DNA of 6,279 bases from Oscillospiraceae bacterium (lineage in GTDB: Bacteria; Bacillota; Clostridia; Oscillospirales; Ruminococcaceae): assembly GCA_017544185.1 (NCBI GenBank), contig JAFYEQ010000240.1, forward strand, positions 1-6,279. Reading direction: 5' to 3'. A program made the position numbers and the translations under genes. This document shows, piece after piece, positions 5,981 to 6,279 of the stretch; the first letter of the stretch is position 1, and each line of letters opens with the position of its first letter. The notes under the pieces are model-generated. The model searched no databases. It worked only from the letters and a program-made list of their open reading frames with translations, and was not told the origin of the DNA.

Positions 5981-6279
5981 TCATAGAGGACAATATCATA
6001 CGCTATTATATGAAGGACGTATACTTCATAACGGGTACCGCATACGCAGGCAAGTCCACCGCCGTCAAGGCTCTGTCCGAGCGGTACGGCATGATCTTTT
6101 GCGGCGAGAACTATGATATGGCTGTATCCGACATCGTGGCAGAGCCCGATGTTCAGCCGGATATATGCTACATGAAGCAGCTCACCGACTGGAGAGGGTT
6201 CGTGACCCGCTCACCGCAGGAGTACGAGCGCTGGATCCGCGGCGTCGCTAATGAAGCAGCGGGCTTCGAGGTGACGAAG
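5977..6279 (+). CDS. P-loop NTPase/kinase-like protein, N-terminal part (3' end outside window)
   Basis: The reading frame is open for 101 codons from ATG 5977 to the last base, with no stop. AGGAG at 5967-5971 lies 5 nt upstream, and the start overlaps the acetyltransferase stop. A hydrophobic strand (DVYFIT) leads into the Walker A loop G20-TAYA-G25-K26-S27-T28, which binds nucleotide phosphates, followed by a helix (AVKALSERYG). The loop is close to the N-terminus and preceded by a single strand, as in small nucleoside/nucleotide or shikimate-type kinases. The next segment, IFCGENYDMAVSDIV, then C-x-M-K and DWRGFVTRSPQEYERWIRG, recalls a Clostridia family usually annotated only as AAA or kinase-like. 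Walker B and the lid are not in view, so ATPase versus kinase cannot be decided. Confidence 0.8.
   Translation, partial: MIIEDNIIRYYMKDVYFITGTAYAGKSTAVKALSERYGMIFCGENYDMAVSDIVAEPDVQPDICYMKQLTDWRGFVTRSPQEYERWIRGVANEAAGFEVTK

Overview
The window looks like chromosomal DNA of a Gram-positive gut or rumen Clostridia bacterium, most like Ruminococcus or a close Oscillospiraceae relative. The grounds are a large secreted BspA-type leucine-rich-repeat protein with the GxCG...W.L...LTISG.GAM.DY...APW module common in those genomes, an oligopeptide-ABC solute-binding protein tail, strong AAGGAGG ribosome binding sites, near-consensus sigma-A promoters and mixed GC content. The genus is an inference from protein style, not a database match. 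All supported genes are on the + strand.

Layout. (1) 1-345 is the C-terminal end of a family-5 (oligopeptide-type) ABC transporter solute-binding protein, closed by a textbook intrinsic terminator (352-387). (2) A near-perfect promoter with an extended -10 (419-447) starts a two-gene unit. It has a leader of about 180 nt able to form hairpins, then a 965-residue secreted BspA/LRR_5 protein (634-3531), then a 38-codon acidic peptide gene (3545-3661) 13 nt downstream. An 11-bp-stem terminator (3684-3713) ends the unit. (3) A second extended -10 promoter (3725-3753) drives a compact operon that runs off the right edge. Its genes are a zinc-dependent CDA-fold deaminase (3782-4408), an unrecognised 122-residue protein (4405-4773), a SAP-like/DUF6434-type protein (4806-5411), a GNAT acetyltransferase (5429-5980) and a P-loop NTPase or kinase whose 3' end is cut off (5977-6279).

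How the genes may work together. The BspA-like protein is built from duplications: two copies of an N-terminal module (GNCG domain, LRR_5 array, small beta domain) followed by a two-copy C-terminal domain. It should act outside the cell, in adhesion or binding. The 38-residue peptide shares its transcript, and its N-terminal Y-x-x-P...F pattern resembles leader regions of some ribosomally made peptides. This is the most unusual item, but no maturation enzyme lies in the window. The third unit has ATGA stop/start overlaps at two junctions and close spacing elsewhere, so it is probably one translationally coupled operon. It mixes a base-deaminating fold, an acyltransferase, a P-loop NTPase and two poorly characterised proteins. 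No shared pathway can be named from sequence alone.

No rRNA, tRNA, CRISPR array, insertion sequence or phage gene was seen.
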